Assembly (NCBI RefSeq): GCF_000789235.1
Contig: NZ_KN525716.1
Location: 372,001-436,000, forward strand
From: Wocania ichthyoenteri Th78
GTDB taxonomy: Bacteria > Bacteroidota > Bacteroidia > Flavobacteriales > Flavobacteriaceae
Length of the DNA: 64,000 nucleotides
Reading direction: 5' to 3'
Positions within the stretch are counted from its first letter, which is position 1; the number at the start of each line of letters is the position of its first letter. Shown here in pieces: positions 63,359 through 64,000 of the stretch. The notes under the pieces are model-generated. The model ran no database searches. It saw only the letters and a program-made list of their open reading frames with translations, and was not told the DNA's origin. Made by a program: the position numbers and the translations under genes.

Positions 63359-64000
63359 TTAAAAGTTTAAGTTAAGTCCGAAATTATATTGTTTCGTAAG
63401 TGGATAACTTCCAAGGTTATTCGTAATACCTTCTGGATCCATGGTTTTTAATGAACTAAAAGTCAATAGGTTATAACCGCTTAATGAAAAAGAAGCGGTT
63501 TTGATTCCAAAATTTCTAAGAAATTTATTATCACGAAGCGTATATCCAATGGTCAGCGTTTTTAAACGAATGTAAGACGCATCTCTTAGCCATAAAGTAG
63601 AGGCCTGTGAGTTCCATGATTCTGACGTTTCTGCGGCTCTAGGCAATGTTGCTCCTAATTGATTTTCAGGCGTCCAACTTTCATCAACGAAATAGTCTAG
63701 CAATCCACGTACTCCAGCATTTGTAAAAGGTATACGATATTCAATTTCATACATTTTGTTAACATGGGTTGCACCTATCCATTGCGTTGAGACACTAAAA
63801 TTCTTCCATTCGAAGCCGATATTTGACCCGAAAAAGTATTCTGGTCTAGTGGAATATCCATAGGCCATTTTATCATCTCCATTCACAATATTATCACCAT
63901 TTAAATCAGCATACATGGCATCTCCTGGATATACATTCACAAAAGGCTGAGCAAACTCACTCTTTAAAGTTAGGTTTCCATCAGCATCTTGATCAAAGTC
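63359..64000 (-). CDS. SusC/RagA-family transporter, C-terminal part (second pair)
   Basis: The frame is open to the right edge, so only the last ~213 residues are seen. It shows the conserved acidic motif YADLNGDNIVNGDDK, several barrel strands (NFSVSTQWIGATHVNKMYEIEYR), and the typical ending YNLLTFSSLKTMDPEGITN with terminal Phe. It is the partner of the SusD gene 11 bases downstream. The rest of the PUL, including any regulator, lies beyond the window. Confidence 0.92.
   Translation of the reverse strand, partial: DFDQDADGNLTLKSEFAQPFVNVYPGDAMYADLNGDNIVNGDDKMAYGYSTRPEYFFGSNIGFEWKNFSVSTQWIGATHVNKMYEIEYRIPFTNAGVRGLLDYFVDESWTPENQLGATLPRAAETSESWNSQASTLWLRDASYIRLKTLTIGYTLRDNKFLRNFGIKTASFSLSGYNLLTFSSLKTMDPEGITNNLGSYPLTKQYNFGLNLNF

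Noticed and set aside
52674-64000. Second copy of the tRNA-Met 3' end as the right att site
   Set aside because: No match to the last 15 bases of the tRNA seen by eye on either strand in this part.
1-64000. CRISPR array, rRNA operon or complete IS element
   Set aside because: No regularly spaced repeats of the right length, no rRNA-like sequence, and no transposase frame found.

Overview
The window is AT-rich DNA from a member of the Bacteroidetes, very probably a marine Flavobacteriaceae species. Reasons: −7 promoter elements of the TAnnTTTG type, few Shine-Dalgarno sites, two SusC/SusD pairs, BACON-domain lipoproteins, and families typical of the group (DUF4290, DUF2490, Lacal_2735, fused CcsBA, SatD/DUF3307). 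No strain name can be read from the sequence.

Layout. 1-7.9 kb: end of an SLC13 permease, PEP carboxykinase, a DUF2490 protein, RlmF (with no usual start codon at its conserved N-terminus), a MATE exporter, a HAD phosphatase and MscL. 8-13 kb: a SatD/DUF3307 pair behind a cluster of dyads, then the large CcsBA cytochrome c assembly protein. 13.2-19.5 kb: a truncated haemoglobin, then a housekeeping run (DUF2520, KdsC-like, UbiA, Maf, a lipoprotein, small MscS, CorA). 19.6-26 kb: a PIG-L deacetylase / 36-aa membrane peptide / Na+ symporter / Gfo-Idh cluster, and a DUF2911 protein. 26-32.7 kb: aquaporin and a photo-oxidative stress group (two SDR proteins, glutathione peroxidase, TspO, SRPBCC, photolyase). 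Two of its promoters carry the same dyad at the same distance from −7. 32.8-34.5 kb: formate-THF ligase.

34.6-39.3 kb is an accessory island. It holds a two-gene SIR2-HerA (Nezha-type) antiviral defence operon, then a BLUF blue-light sensor next to an AraC-type regulator split by one in-frame TAA. The BLUF/AraC pair lies between two related MITE-like repeats. 39.3-47.6 kb returns to core genes: MurA (with Asp in place of the fosfomycin-target Cys), DUF4290, DUF493, an AAA ATPase, RecQ, Fmt, HU, YqgE, a class IV aminotransferase and a START-like protein.

At 47.7 kb a tRNA-Met(CAU) gene marks the edge of a mobilizable element (about 47.8-52.7 kb): excisionase-like HTH, SF3-type helicase, Toprim primase, MobC and an HUH relaxase. 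No integrase is visible. Its last gene overlaps, tail to tail, the last gene of a polysaccharide utilization locus that runs on the minus strand to the window end: SusC (partial), SusD, SusC, SusD, two paralogous BACON lipoproteins and a GH16 glucanase-type lipoprotein. The PUL probably takes up a beta-glucan or related algal polysaccharide.

Best candidates for follow-up are the shared dyad promoter of the photo-oxidative genes, the SIR2-HerA operon with its promoter palindrome, the AraC/BLUF switch with its nonsense codon, and the integrase-less mobile element joined to the PUL. I found no CRISPR array, rRNA or complete insertion sequence.
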